Below are positions 53,387-64,000 of a DNA stretch of 64,000 bases, piece by piece. The stretch is taken from contig NC_018216.1 of the NCBI RefSeq assembly GCF_000219625.1, forward strand, positions 3,410,001 to 3,474,000. The letters are read 5' to 3'. Origin of the DNA: Zymoseptoria tritici IPO323 (taxonomy: Eukaryota; Ascomycota; Dothideomycetes; Mycosphaerellales; Mycosphaerellaceae). The notes below the pieces were generated by a model that saw only the letters and a program-made list of their open reading frames with translations, had not been told where the DNA came from and searched no databases. The stretch's first letter is position 1. Each line of letters starts with the position of its first letter. A program made the translations under genes and the position numbers.

Positions 53387-53854
53387 ATGACCTCCCCTTC
53401 AACACAACGCCGCCTCGAAAAAGAGCTCGAAAACTTCACCCGCGACCCTCCTCCCAACTGCTTCGCAAAACCCGACGATGAAAGCAACATCCTCACCTGG
53501 ACCGCCATCATCTCCGGTCCGAAAGACTCACCCTACGCAGGCGGACGCTTCGAGCTGATTATCCAGTATCCTTACGACTATCCGCTTCAGCCACCTGCCG
53601 TGCGCTTTAAGACGAAGATCTACCACCCCAACGTCGACATTGAGACTGGCTTCATCGGCATGGATATCCTTCGGGAAGGATGGAGTCCGGTGTTGACGAT
53701 CGGGGCGGTTTTGTTGAGTGTGCAGGCGATGATGTCGGATCCGGAGATGGGGTGTGTGTTGGCCCGCGAGTTTGAGACGGATAGAGGTGGGTATGTTGAA
53801 AGGGCGAAGGAGTGGGCGCGGGTGTACGCGAAGGACGAGGAGGTGGAGCTTTGA
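53387..53854 (+). CDS. E2 ubiquitin-conjugating-fold protein lacking the catalytic cysteine
   Basis: A single exon encodes 155 residues. The E2 fold is clear: RRLEKELENF helix 1, GPKDSPYAGGRFELIIQYP, YPLQPPAVRFKTKIYHPN, then WSPVLTIGAVLLSVQAMMSD. In active E2s the segment after HPN reads G-x-I-C-L-D; here it is GFIGMD and residue 91 is Gly (codon GGC at 53657-53659). No other cysteine sits near the active site, so it should not form a ubiquitin thioester. It may act as a UEV-like partner or be decaying, but the frame and the other core residues are intact. The start MTSPSTQRRLEK matches normal E2 starts. Confidence 0.85.
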   Translation: MTSPSTQRRLEKELENFTRDPPPNCFAKPDDESNILTWTAIISGPKDSPYAGGRFELIIQYPYDYPLQPPAVRFKTKIYHPNVDIETGFIGMDILREGWSPVLTIGAVLLSVQAMMSDPEMGCVLAREFETDRGGYVERAKEWARVYAKDEEVEL

Positions 53855-54304
53855 TTTGCGGTAATGTGAACCCTGATCACTATGAGATCTGCAGCGGTCT
53901 GAGGCGCGGATGTAAGCTATCGAAAGGAGTCACTGAGACTCAAAGGGTCTTGTCAATGCTGATTCCACGATACTCTCTCTTTGTCGGCATTGACGTTCTG
54001 GTCTTGCATCATTGAGACTGATTTGTACAGCCGGGAAAGCCGACCTGTATTGACGAACTTGAAATGAAAACCGTCTTTGCCGTCAAGAAGTTTATTCGTA
54101 AGAATGTATACGTAGATCAAACGAGGTTGGAGATTCATTGACAACGCCGCCAAAATTCGTTCTTCTTCCTCCTTTCGTCATCCGTCCGTGTTACTTCAGC
54201 ATGCCTGGGAATGAAACACGAAATGTCATGTAGATGTATACTGTTCTGCTTTGGCCGTGGAAAAGAATGTCTCGCGCGTTTGAAGCGTCGTCTTAAGGAT
54301 TCGA
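53855..54304. other. Convergent spacer
   Basis: This 450-bp spacer separates the E2-like gene and the 3' end of the ice-binding-like gene. No feature is recognised. Confidence 0.4.
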
Positions 54305-55894
54305 TCACTCCTTTGGAGCTGCGGGTGGAGCAGGCGGAGCAGGCGGCGCAGGTGGAGGCGGAGCCGGTTTCGGAGTTGGAGGAGCCGGGGCTGGAGGAGG
54401 TGCTGGCTTGGTTGGAGGTGGGGGAGGTGGTGCTGGGCCCTTGGTAGTAGTGGATGTGACCTTGGTGGTGGTTGTAGAGGTGGGCTTCTTGGTTGTTGTT
54501 GTGGCTTTTTCGGTCGATGTAGTAGCCTTCTGTGTTGTTGTCGTTGCCTTTTTGGTTGTTGTCTCGGCTTTCATGGTTGTTGTCGTCTCGGCCTTCTTGG
54601 TTGTTGTCGTCTCAGCTTTCTTGGTTGTTGTCGTCTCGGCCTTCTTGGTTGTCGTCTCAGCTTTCTTGGTCGTTGTCGTGGCCTGCTTGGTTGTTGTCGT
54701 GGCTTTCTTGGTTGTTGTCGTCTCAGCCTTCTTCGTTGTTGTAGTGGCCTTCTTAGTTGTTGTGGTCGCTTTCTTGGTGGTAGTAGTAGTCGGGTAAGCC
54801 GGCGGGGTGTTCTTCTGAGTCGTAGTAGTCTTCTTGGTCGTCTTGGTAACTGTGGTGAAGGTCGATTTGCCCGTTGTGGTCGTGGCCTGATGAGACATGT
54901 AAGCTTCACGTTCATGCGAGTGTGAGATGAAGGGAGACAGTCATACCTTGGTGGTCGACTTTTCAGTCGTGGACTTCTGAGTAGTCGACGTTTGAGCTGT
55001 AGTCATAGTAGGAACGGAAGCCGTAGTCGAAACAGTTGTGCTGGACGATGGCTCGGATGTCGTGCTAGCAGTCACGCTGACGGTAGTAGAAGCGGATGTC
55101 GCCGAAACAGTCGTGCTGGAGCTGCTTGGAGGAGTCGCGCCGCCGCACGAAGACACGGTGTTGGAGTCGAGTGTGACGGCAGAGCCAGCATACAAACCGC
55201 CGGCAACAGTCGCCCCAGTGTTGAGAGTGATGCCAGTACCCGCGAGGATGTTTCCAGCGAAGTTGCTGTCCGTGCCAATGGTGGCGGCGGAGCGGACGAT
55301 GAAGTAAACATCACAGGCCCTGGCTCCATTGGTCAAGGCAACGACCGAGGCGCTGGCGGTGGTGAGGCTGGATCCGATCTGAAAGACGTAGGTTCCAGCG
55401 CCTGAGAGGGTCAACACGCCGGTGAGGTCAACGGCAGAGTCGAAGCTGTAGACTCCTGGACCGACGACGAGACCACCGAGTTCGGCGAGGGCGCCGAAGT
55501 CTTGGGTCGGAGTGAGGGCTTGACCTTGGTTGAAGGCTGCGGTGGAGTCGGCTTGGGCTTGAGCGGCGACGCCGTCTCCGATGTACAGGCTTCCGGTGTA
55601 TACGCCGGGAGGGAAGCCGGTCACAGCTGGTGCGAATGTCAGCGCTGTGAGAAGGTCTTTTTGCTTCATTCGTGCGACTCACATGTGCCTGTGGTTCCGA
55701 CATCGCCGTTAATGACAGTGTCGCCAGTGTTTGTGACTCCAGCTGGGGCAAGAGCGCCGAAGCTGGCGGCGGTCCCAAGGTCCACCTGAGTCTGTCAGAA
55801 GAGAAATTGGCACAAGGGTTTGGACGGATCATACCTGTGCGTTGGCGAGCAGGACGCTTCCCAGGACGCAGCGAACAGCGTTGCTGAACTTCAT
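54305..55894 (-). CDS. Secreted ice-binding-like (DUF3494) protein with Lys/Thr repeats and Pro-rich tail
   Basis: Exons are 55835-55894, 55683-55785, 54947-55626 and 54305-54886; introns are 49, 56 and 60 nt; the product is 474 residues. A signal peptide (MKFSNAVRCVLGSVLLANA) precedes the DUF3494 domain at about 22-215: LGTAASFGALAPAGVTNTGD, INGDVGTTG, VTGFPPGVYTG, FQIGSSLTTASASVVALTNG, and NILAGTGITLNTGATVAGGL. A Ser/Thr stalk follows, then many KKATTTT/KKAETTT repeats and a Pro/Ala-rich end. The domain is known from ice-binding proteins of cold-adapted microbes but also from adhesins. The tail suggests surface or extracellular-matrix attachment. Confidence 0.9.
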
Positions 55895-56007
55895 GGTGGA
55901 AGGAGAGGATGAGATTCGGACTTGGTAGGATGAGGAAAAGAGGAGCTCGGTCGGAATGAGCTGTTGATGGATGTATCGTGAGTTGAGAAGGTGAGGAGGA
56001 CTGTTCA

Positions 56008-56013
56008 TATATA
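56008..56013 (-). promoter_or_regulatory. TATA box of the ice-binding-like gene
   Basis: Minus-strand TATATA about 114 nt upstream of the start codon. Confidence 0.45.
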
Positions 56014-57098
56014 CACGAGAAGCCAGGTGATCGATGCGACTGGCAGCGTGTATACATCGTTGACACCTCGACGTGATGCATCTTGGGAATAGATCTCGCT
56101 GTCAACCCCGACGGCGCATACACATCACTCCGACGACTGCATCTTGCCCATGTCCAATATTGCGCGCATTGCAAAGAGTTGGCTGCGTGAGGATGGCTTT
56201 GTGGATCAAAGCATCGAATGAACGGCCCAGATTGCCACGTCTGTAAGGTACATGAGCGGCTGAAAGAGGACTTGCTTCCAATCGTCCCGTCTCGCGATGC
56301 AGTATTCATGGTCAAGCACGCCTCGTTGACACGTTGATGTTCTGCCGTCTCCGTCGAAAGCCATGACGGTCCGGACAGATGGTGGCTCCCATTACTACCA
56401 TATGCAGCCAACTCACGGCATGCATGTATCACGGTGAATTTGATATGGAGCTTCGGTGGAAGGGCCAGATGCGGACGAACACGCGAACTGTCGAGACCAT
56501 AATAGACACATTGGATGCAACCCGACTGCAAAGCTTGTGGAGCGTGAGTCTAGACCACCAGCCAGATCCGGTGCTCACGTCCCGCCGAAACGAAGAGCAG
56601 GTCGAAGCATGCGAGCTTCCGGGCGTGCTCGTGGTGACTTGCCCTCTGAAATGACACTCACCGAGCTGATCTCCTCGATTGCTTGGACTTTTCGGAACGA
56701 TCTCCGACTTTGATGCCGTCGTTCGCCTTGAAGCATGGCTACACGGCGCTGCCATTCATTCCGGACGGTACCTACGATCGAGATCGGGCGATAGGCGAGG
56801 TTCGCTTCGAAGAGTGTGTATGCGGAGGTCGCAGGGCTACAAAGATCCCGGCCAGTAGAATTTGACTTCCATCTCTTCGGCCACGCGCCCATGTCCCCGC
56901 CAGGCACTTGCGCTTTCATCCCGGATTGCTCAATGGTTGGCCCGATCTCCTGCTGCTCAAGCGATGTCATGCAGTGCGGGACTGCCATAAGGTGAGTTGA
57001 TGGAGGCGAAGCAGGACACAATCCCGGAACTAGTAGCAGAGACTGAACCGGTTGCCCACATGGTCGCAGGAAGGAGATCCGCTAGTCGGCCAAGAAGG
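56014..57098. other. Intergenic region up to the second retrotransposon
   Basis: No gene is supported between the ice-binding-like gene promoter and the LTR at 57099. Confidence 0.4.
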
Positions 57099-57272
57099 TG
57101 ATCAAAAAGCGGAAAAAGAATGATACTGATTTATGAGGGCGAAGGCCCTTAAGCTATATAGACTAACTAAAACGAGCGAGTTATGTAATAATAACGAGCC
57201 TTTAAGTAAAACGGTGCCTAAGGCTTCAAGGGTTTAAGTAAACCTAAGCGAGGTTCTTAGTGTTTTTGAACA
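57099..57272 (-). repeat. 3' LTR of the second element (174 bp)
   Basis: Same length and sequence family as the two LTRs at 35.8 and 45.1 kb. Its outer left end keeps TGATCAAAAAGC unmutated; TA changes appear further in. Confidence 0.95.
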
Positions 57273-57293
57273 TCCTCCCCTTTCCTCCCCTTT
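57273..57293 (-). repeat. Duplicated polypurine tract
   Basis: On the minus strand the tract reads AAAGGGGAGG twice in tandem, whereas the first element has it once. Confidence 0.75.
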
Positions 57294-57700
57294 AGTGAAT
57301 GCGTGACCTTAAGCGTTCGTAACAACCTTAATTAAAGGCTCAGGTTACATGCTAATGCTCTTAAGTAGGTGTCCGTGATCGCGAATAAACGAGCGTAATC
57401 TAGGAGGTCCGTAATTGCTCGGAAGGTAAGGGCTTAAGTGCAATCGTCTAGCTAATTCTAGTAGGTAAATAATCTAATTTACGTACTATTACAAGCCTTA
57501 AGCTAGTAACTGCTGGCATATAGTCGAATTTACTAGCAGGTCGCCCCTCCAAGGGCACAAAAGCAACTGCGTTTTTCTTTTTAAACCCTCTCTCTTTTAT
57601 TAACTTCCGCAACCCTTTCCTTCCCTTTTCTTTAGACCTTTATATAGTCTACAATTACTACACCTTACAACCTTATAACATACCTTAAGCAACAGTCGCT

Positions 57701-60099
57701 ATAGCGAAGGGTAACGAAGATAAGCGTAAGAAAGACAATAAGAGTAAGGACGACAAGGTCGACAAGCAGCTCCGTCGATCTCCTCGTAAACTAGCCCCTA
57801 AGTTCCCTCCTGCGAAGGCTGTTTAAAGTGCTATTAACATAGTTAAGCGCGGATACTTAGATGCAAGGATGTTAACTTAAGCATTCGGCTCAGTCTTAAG
57901 CAGCAAGAAGCAGCCGTTACGAGCTGCTGCCACCTAAGAATTAATAGACAAGTTCGCTTTAAGGAAACTCTACGTCTAGCCTAATATTATGTCTCGGCGT
58001 AACCGTATAGAGTATACCAAATTCGGGTATAAGCAAGCTACCGGTTACAAGTCGGCATACGATGCTTATCGAGATAGGCTTAATATATCTGCCTTAAGCC
58101 TTAGGTCTAAGCTACTAGGCACACGCGCTCCTACAAGCAACAATTACGAAATCCCTTAGCGTAACCCTTAACTAGCGAACTAGGGCCGTAGCTTAAGGAG
58201 TCGCACTGCCGCACAAGGTTAGGACCCTACGATGCCTCGCAACGTCCTTAACCGCTCTCCGGATCTTCGTAGCTTGTACCCTAAGCTAGATCGCTTCGAC
58301 CCTTAAGGAAACATTAATAGCACGGCTATATACGCCTCTGTCGGCGCTCGACTTAAAGCTCTCCTTACTCCTAGCCCAGCCTCCAATTGCATCGCGGTTA
58401 CGGACGCATAGATAAGGGAAGTAATGTATTATCTAATCATAGTGTCGAATGCGCCTATTAAGTACCTTCGGCAATTTCTAGCTGCCTTTACGATTTCCTA
58501 ACTTAATGCCTTAATCGATGGACTTTAAGCGTTTAAGCTAGGCGATCTGCGTAGCTTGGACTAGCGTAAATCGGACGGTTACCTTATTAGGGCCTGCAAG
58601 CAATAGCGTCTAGTCTCTCTTTTTACTTAAGCTCTTAGTAGCAGCCCTTAAGAAGGCAACTGTAGCTGCGAGTCCGGCAAGCGTAAGGCTAGTCCCTTTA
58701 AGTTATGCCGTAGTAGTAGAGGCTGCTTTAGCTGCTATACTAACTACAGCTATACTAACTACTATAATCGCTGTTCGGTTAGAGATTCTAAACTCTAAGG
58801 AAAGACTAGGACTAAGAAGAGGAACCCGAAGGCTAAGGAAGGTAATGACGATACGGAGGACGAGTAGGTAGACTTTAAGGAGGAAGTCTTAATTCCGCTC
58901 CTAGAAGAGCCTATCTAAGTGCCCTTAAGCCCGACGCCTTCTAGCCCTAGACCTTTCGATTCTGGATCCGGTAGAGTTACGTAGCTGCTTAACCTATTCC
59001 TTACTAGTTAGACGAATATCGCCGATATAGAGGACATTAACTTAATAGCTGTCGCAGCTCGTTCTCCTAACTTAAGGGGTCCTTTGTCTGCTCGTAAGGA
59101 GATAGACACTACTCCTTCGCGGCTAGAGCGTCCTTACTTAGATCCTTTAAGGGGGTTCGGTAGATCTCCGGGTGCTAGGCCTTTGTCCTTCTAGCTTCCT
59201 AAGAACTACGCCTAAGGAATGCCTATAACTATAGATAACATATATCGCCGCGACAACCCTTAAGCTGGGCGTACGACCCGTCCGGCTAACGCACCTCTAC
59301 TCTTCCGTATAGGGCAACAAGGCTCCTCTAGGCCTAGCCCCGCCCTCTTCCCGATAGGCGATCGTTAAGGCACTCTAGCGCTAGGGCCCCCTAGTTCAAG
59401 TACTCGTCGGGGCCCGCCTCCTTAGCCGAGCACTATGCCCGCTCCCGTTTAAGCTCCGGTTCGAAACGCACCAGCTCTAGCTCGTTAATCTCTAAGCCTA
59501 CCGTTCTATAATATAGCGGAGGATTTCGTAGATCTAATGCACGAAGGAGAGAGGCTCTTATACGCTATCGATCAGACCTTAATACTAGCACGGACCGGCT
59601 TAACTAATGATTACGACCTAATTCCAACCTTCTCCGGCCGCCTTGTACACGAGCTAGTGCTCCCCTTAAGCGGTTTCGCTACCTAGGGGAACCTGTTTTT
59701 TAGTACGGCTCCTCGGGCTAATAATAGGCGTTAAGCATATAGCGTAGAGGGCCTAACAGTTCCTTAAGGCAGCTAACGTACGCGCGTGTACACGGAGCAC
59801 ATCGAGCAGCTCTACCGCAACCGCTTTAACAAGCGCTACTCCGTGTATTAAGTCGTCTAGATAGCTCTCTCGCGGGCTTAAGTGCGTCTTAGGGCTAATT
59901 AAGGCATTACTCCTTAGATGCTGCACTTGCAGGCGGTAATGTCAGCCCTAAAGACGCAGCTTATTACCAAGAAGGAAGAAGATGCTAAGAGGGAGCAGGC
60001 TAAGAAGGGTTAATTCGGGTCTAAGTAGGATCGGTGGAAAATTCATAGGCTTAAGCAGGAGCACTAAAAGCGTTGTTTTTCTTGTTTTTCTTTTTTCTA
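57701..60099 (+). pseudogene. Extra reading frame of the second element copy (antisense to its pol)
   Basis: Homologous to 42298-44687. About 800 codons are interrupted only by TAA/TAG, with ATA in place of the start ATG. The cysteine-rich part near 58660-58770 reads NCSCESGKRKASPF, then KLCRSSRGCFSC followed by Tyr-rich text that could derive from further cysteines (TGC/TGT to TAC/TAT). Several stops differ from the first copy in exactly the way independent RIP would give. Confidence 0.6.
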
Positions 60100-60221
60100 C
60101 ATGCGATGTAATGCGATACGACGCTAGAAGGCCAGCGCGGAATAAATGTATAATAGCACTTAAGGACTAGCCTTAAGTATAAAAAACATAAAATAAAAAC
60201 CCTCCGGGGGATCTATTAAAC

Positions 60222-62715
60222 TCAGGCCCTCGTATTAACCTTTCGTTTAGACTTAAAGGTTAGCTTCCTTCGTAGCTACACCGTAGGATTACGAGGAGCT
60301 TCCCTTGTGTTCTAGGGTGGTCGTTAACGGGGAACAACTATAATAGTGTCCTCGTTATTACCCGACTCCCCTTAGGGTTCAAGTAGAGTCTCCTAGAGCT
60401 CGGAAGGGATTACAAGTAGTTCCTCTTCCGTTTCTTCTATAATAGGCTCTGTAGGGACAGGAACAGTTGCTACAATAGGGTTAACTTAAGCGTCTTCCCT
60501 TAATGTTGCTGCTGCATTTACCGGATGTATAACCGGCTAACTTAAGGGTGCTAACTTCTTTAGCTCCCTAAGACGTTTCTTTTCGAGAGTAGCCTTAAGT
60601 TTCTCTACCTCCTTAGTATTATCTCGATTCGCGCGTAAAACATCTCTATACTTCCTTCGGATCTTATTAGCAGCGAGTTTAAGCTTGTGTTAAAACTTTG
60701 GCTAATCGTTAGTTTTTAAAGAATCTAAAGGTTTGCCCTCCCCTAAAAGGAATCGAAGGGCTCCTAACTATTTAAGCTACTATAAAGACAACTTGTCCTA
60801 CTTCTGCTTAGGGATAGTCGCTAGAGTAGAGAAACTTAAGCGTAGATCTAGTGCTAGATTATTACGCAAGGAGTCCTTAAACTCCTAGCTAGCGGCCTTA
60901 AGTAAAATCTCCTGTCTACAGCGCTTCTACTAGTCCCTGAAACTAGTGTAGTTAGCGCGGATAAGGCGATCACTATGCACCTAATGCTTAACTACAGATC
61001 CGTCGTGGGACTCTAAGGTATACGTACTAAGCTAGCTTCGCTTAATTACCTTAAAGGGACCTACGAAGGTCGGCTAGAGCTTCGTCTTAGTCTTATTTAA
61101 GATAAGAACAAAGTCTCCCTCGATAAACTTGCTATTAGTCTCCTTAAAGGTATGTCCACTAATAGCGCCGGCTCTTACTGCTTTCGTAAGCAGCTTTTCT
61201 ACGGCAATCGTCCTAGCGTTCTGCATTACTTAATGCCTAGATTTAGGATCCTCGGGCTTAAGCTACATCGGACGCAGGTACGGATAATCCTTAAGTATTC
61301 GGGGCTGCTGGCCGAACAAGAGGAAGAAGGGGCTGTATCCACAACCGGACTAGGCCCGGATTCGGCTTAAATACAGCGCCTTAGGAAGGTACAAGTCCTA
61401 AGCGTACACGCTTTTACTATAGCACATCTTAGACAGGATCCGGCCGAGAATACCGTTCAAGGCCTTAACCTTCCTATTCGTGCGGGGATAGTAGGGCGTC
61501 GTCAGCCTATAGTTAGCTTGAAGGGTATCTATAAGGATATTAAACGCCTTGCTTATAAAGTTAGATCTATTATTACTAAGGACTTCCCTTAGGGGTCCAA
61601 AGTTCGCATAGATCTCTTCTTAAACAAAACAAGCGACCGTCTCGGTTTCTTAATTCGAGGTAGCCCTTACAACCGGCCAACTAGTAGCATAATCTACGGC
61701 TGTAATAATGTACTTGTTACTATTAAGTGTAACAGGTATTAGACTAACAACATTAATCGCCTAGCGCTTAAATAGCTTAAGCTTAGAATTAGCTTGGTGG
61801 AATCGCGGCTCCTACAGGGGACTCCGGGACTTCTTCTTCGTAGCCTAACACTAAGGGCAAGTGGAAGCGTAGTTATGAACATCCTGTTTAAGTAACCACT
61901 ACTAGCCCCTCGCTCGAAGAATGCTACAGACGCCGGGCAGTGCGAAGTGCCCGTAGTTATTATAGCAGCGTTTAAGGAAGTCCTACCGGAATTCCGGATC
62001 TACGTAGGGCATAAGGCTTCTATTAGCCTCGCGATAATACAGGAGGTCGTCCTTAAGGACAAGATCTAACACCTTCTTTTTAATTAAGCGGCTTAGCTTC
62101 TTGTTCTCGGGCATCTCCCCTATAGTTTTAAAATAGATTACTCTATTAACCACCTTACGCTCGGAGAATCCTCGTATAATCGTCCCCCTTGTAGCGTTCT
62201 CCTTAAAGGAGTAAGGCAAAGCGGTCAAGAAGTCCGCGGGTTCAAGTAATTAATCCCTAGGCTATGTAGAACCCTCCCCGGCTATGTTGGCTAGGGTACC
62301 TTCTATTAAGTCCGGCCGGCAGGAGAGGGCATTAGGGACTATAGCCTTACTCCCCTTGCGGTAGCGGATGTCGATGTTGTAAGCTTAAAACTCCTTAATC
62401 CAGCGTGCAAGTCGCTTAGTTAGAGTCTTCGAGGTTTTTAGGTACTGTAGGCTATAGTAATCCGTAATTACTTAAGTCTTGGTCCTATTGTCGATGTAGT
62501 AGTTCCATTTTCGAAGGGCTTCCTTAATAGTAAGGAGCTCCTTCTCGTGCACTAGATAGTTTAGTTCTGCCCCTTGCAGCTTGCGGCCCTCGAAAGCAAC
62601 CGGATGTAATTTCCTATTAGAGTTAGCTTAATGCAGGACTGCACCAAGCGCCTACTTACTTGCATCCGTTTTAATAATAAAGGGCTTCTTAGTGTCTAGC
62701 ATAATTAGGACTAGC
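60222..62715 (-). pseudogene. 3' part of pol of the second element (RNase H fragment, integrase, C-terminal extension)
   Basis: Minus-strand frame homologous to about 39660-42142, ending at TGA (60222-60224) where the first copy has TAA. The integrase is again damaged by RIP (Asn at the first acidic position). An 81-codon piece at 61983-62228 remains open and matches 40136-40381 with only three amino-acid changes. Confidence 0.8.
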
Positions 62716-64000
62716 TAGACACTACTCCTTCGCGGCTAGAGCGTCCTTACTTAGATCCTTTAAGGGGGTTCGGTAGATCTCCGGGTGCTAGGCCTTTGTC
62801 CTTCTAGCTTCCTAAGAACTACGCCTAAGGAATGCCTATAACTATAGATAACATATATCGCCGCGACAACCCTTAAGCTGGGCGTACGACCCGTCCGGCT
62901 AACGCACCTCTACTCTTCCGTATAGGGCAACAAGGCTCCTCTAGGCCTAGCCCCGCCCTCTTCCCGATAGGCGATCGTTAAGGCACTCTAGCGCTAGGGC
63001 CCCCTAGTTCAAGTACTCGTCGGGGCCCGCCTCCTTAGCCGAGCACTATGCCCGCTCCCGTTTAAGCTCCGGTTCGAAACGCACCAGCTCTAGCTCGTTA
63101 ATCTCTAAGCCTACCGTTCTATAATATAGCGGAGGATTTCGTAGATCTAATGCACGAAGGAGAGAGGCTCTTATACGCTATCGATCAGACCTTAATACTA
63201 GCACGGACCGGCTTAACTAATGATTACGACCTAATTCCAACCTTCTCCGGCCGCCTTGTACACGAGCTAGTGCTCCCCTTAAGCGGTTTCGCTACCTAGG
63301 GGAACCTGTTTTTTAGTACGGCTCCTCGGGCTAATAATAGGCGTTAAGCATATAGCGTAGAGGGCCTAACAGTTCCTTAAGGCAGCTAACGTACGCGCGT
63401 GTACACGGAGCACATCGAGCAGCTCTACCGCAACCGCTTTAACAAGCGCTACTCCGTGTATTAAGTCGTCTAGATAGCTCTCTCGCGGGCTTAAGTGCGT
63501 CTTAGGGCTAATTAAGGCATTACTCCTTAGATGCTGCACTTGCAGGCGGTAATGTCAGCCCTAAAGACGCAGCTTATTACCAAGAAGGAAGAAGATGCTA
63601 AGAGGGAGCAGGCTAAGAAGGGTTAATTCGGGTCTAAGTAGGATCGGTGGAAAATTCATAGGCTTAAGCAGGAGCACTAAAAGCGTTGTTTTTCTTGTTT
63701 TTCTTTTTTCTACATGCGATGTAATGCGATACGACGCTAGAAGGCCAGCGCGGAATAAATGTATAATAGCACTTAAGGACTAGCCTTAAGTATAAAAAAC
63801 ATAAAATAAAAACCCTCCGGGGGATCTATTAAACTCAGGCCCTCGTATTAACCTTTCGTTTAGACTTAAAGGTTAGCTTCCTTCGTAGCTACACCGTAGG
63901 ATTACGAGGAGCTTCCCTTGTGTTCTAGGGTGGTCGTTAACGGGGAACAACTATAATAGTGTCCTCGTTATTACCCGACTCCCCTTAGGGTTCAAGTAGA
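62716..64000. repeat. Second unit of a 3,613-bp direct tandem duplication
   Basis: Sequence from 62716 repeats that from 59103 at a constant offset of 3,613 bp. By eye it is identical to the window end, including the 62-codon frames at 59982 and 63595. It contains the 3' part of the extra frame and the start of the reversed pol C-terminus. Confidence 0.9.

Larger units (their letters stand above)
57099..64000 (-). mobile_element. Second, inverted copy of the Ty3/gypsy element, rearranged and cut by window edge
   Basis: Read on the minus strand it ends with an LTR at 57099-57272. Moving right it shows the polypurine tract, the extra antisense frame (plus strand here), then the 3' part of pol in reverse. 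At 62715/62716 the homology to pol stops in RNase H and the sequence jumps back to the extra reading frame, repeating 59103 onward. RT, gag and the other LTR are not in the window. The sequence is RIP-mutated like the first copy. Confidence 0.9.

Noticed and set aside
54408..54797. Val-rich plus-strand frame
   Set aside because: It is the antisense shadow of the Lys/Thr repeats in the ice-binding-like gene.

Overview
This window is nuclear DNA of a filamentous ascomycete, most likely a Dothideomycete (inference). Protein genes carry short introns of about 50-150 nt with GT(or GC)-AG ends and CTAAC/CTGAC branch sites. The families are typical of moulds: a Zn2Cys6 regulator, a DUF6590 protein, Ser/Thr-rich wall proteins, small secreted cysteine-rich proteins and a DUF3494 ice-binding-like protein. 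Transposons carry repeat-induced point mutation (RIP): CA/TG has become TA and stops are almost only TAA/TAG.

Left part (1-31 kb): a carboxylesterase cut by the window edge, a GPI-type wall protein, two adjacent charged genes with one hydrophobic helix each, a short basic protein, a four-exon Zn2Cys6 factor, a coiled-coil protein with a partial bZIP-like motif, a 44-residue six-cysteine secreted peptide, a foldback/MITE-like element, an Ecm4-type glutathione transferase, a 533-residue coiled-coil protein, a DUF6590 protein, a RIP-worn relic ending in telomere-like repeats, a 140-bp tandem array just upstream of an eight-cysteine secreted protein, the nucleolar helicase Dbp9, and a stress/allergen-like protein.

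Middle part (31.7-50.4 kb): a poly(ADP-ribose) glycohydrolase-like gene with an altered signature, then a gene of about 1,594 codons (minus strand) split by a 9,488-bp Ty3/gypsy retrotransposon. The element has 174-bp LTRs and a 4-bp target duplication, and removing it restores the host reading frame exactly. It has gag, a probable -1 frameshift site, pol with all three integrase acidic residues lost to RIP, and an extra long reading frame in antisense between pol and the 3' LTR.

Right part (49.4-64 kb): an acidic protein, a truncated inverted paralogue of the allergen-like gene that keeps about 0.45 kb of the parental upstream region, an SRPBCC-like protein, an E2-fold protein whose catalytic cysteine is glycine, and the ice-binding-like wall protein. 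A second, inverted copy of the same retrotransposon follows, containing a 3,613-bp direct tandem duplication that runs off the window.

The genes do not form one pathway. The theme is a gene neighbourhood shaped by repeats: an insertion in an exon, a gene-plus-promoter duplication, and secreted cysteine-rich genes beside repeats. Exon limits were placed by eye from reading frame and splice consensus; no alignments or expression data were available.
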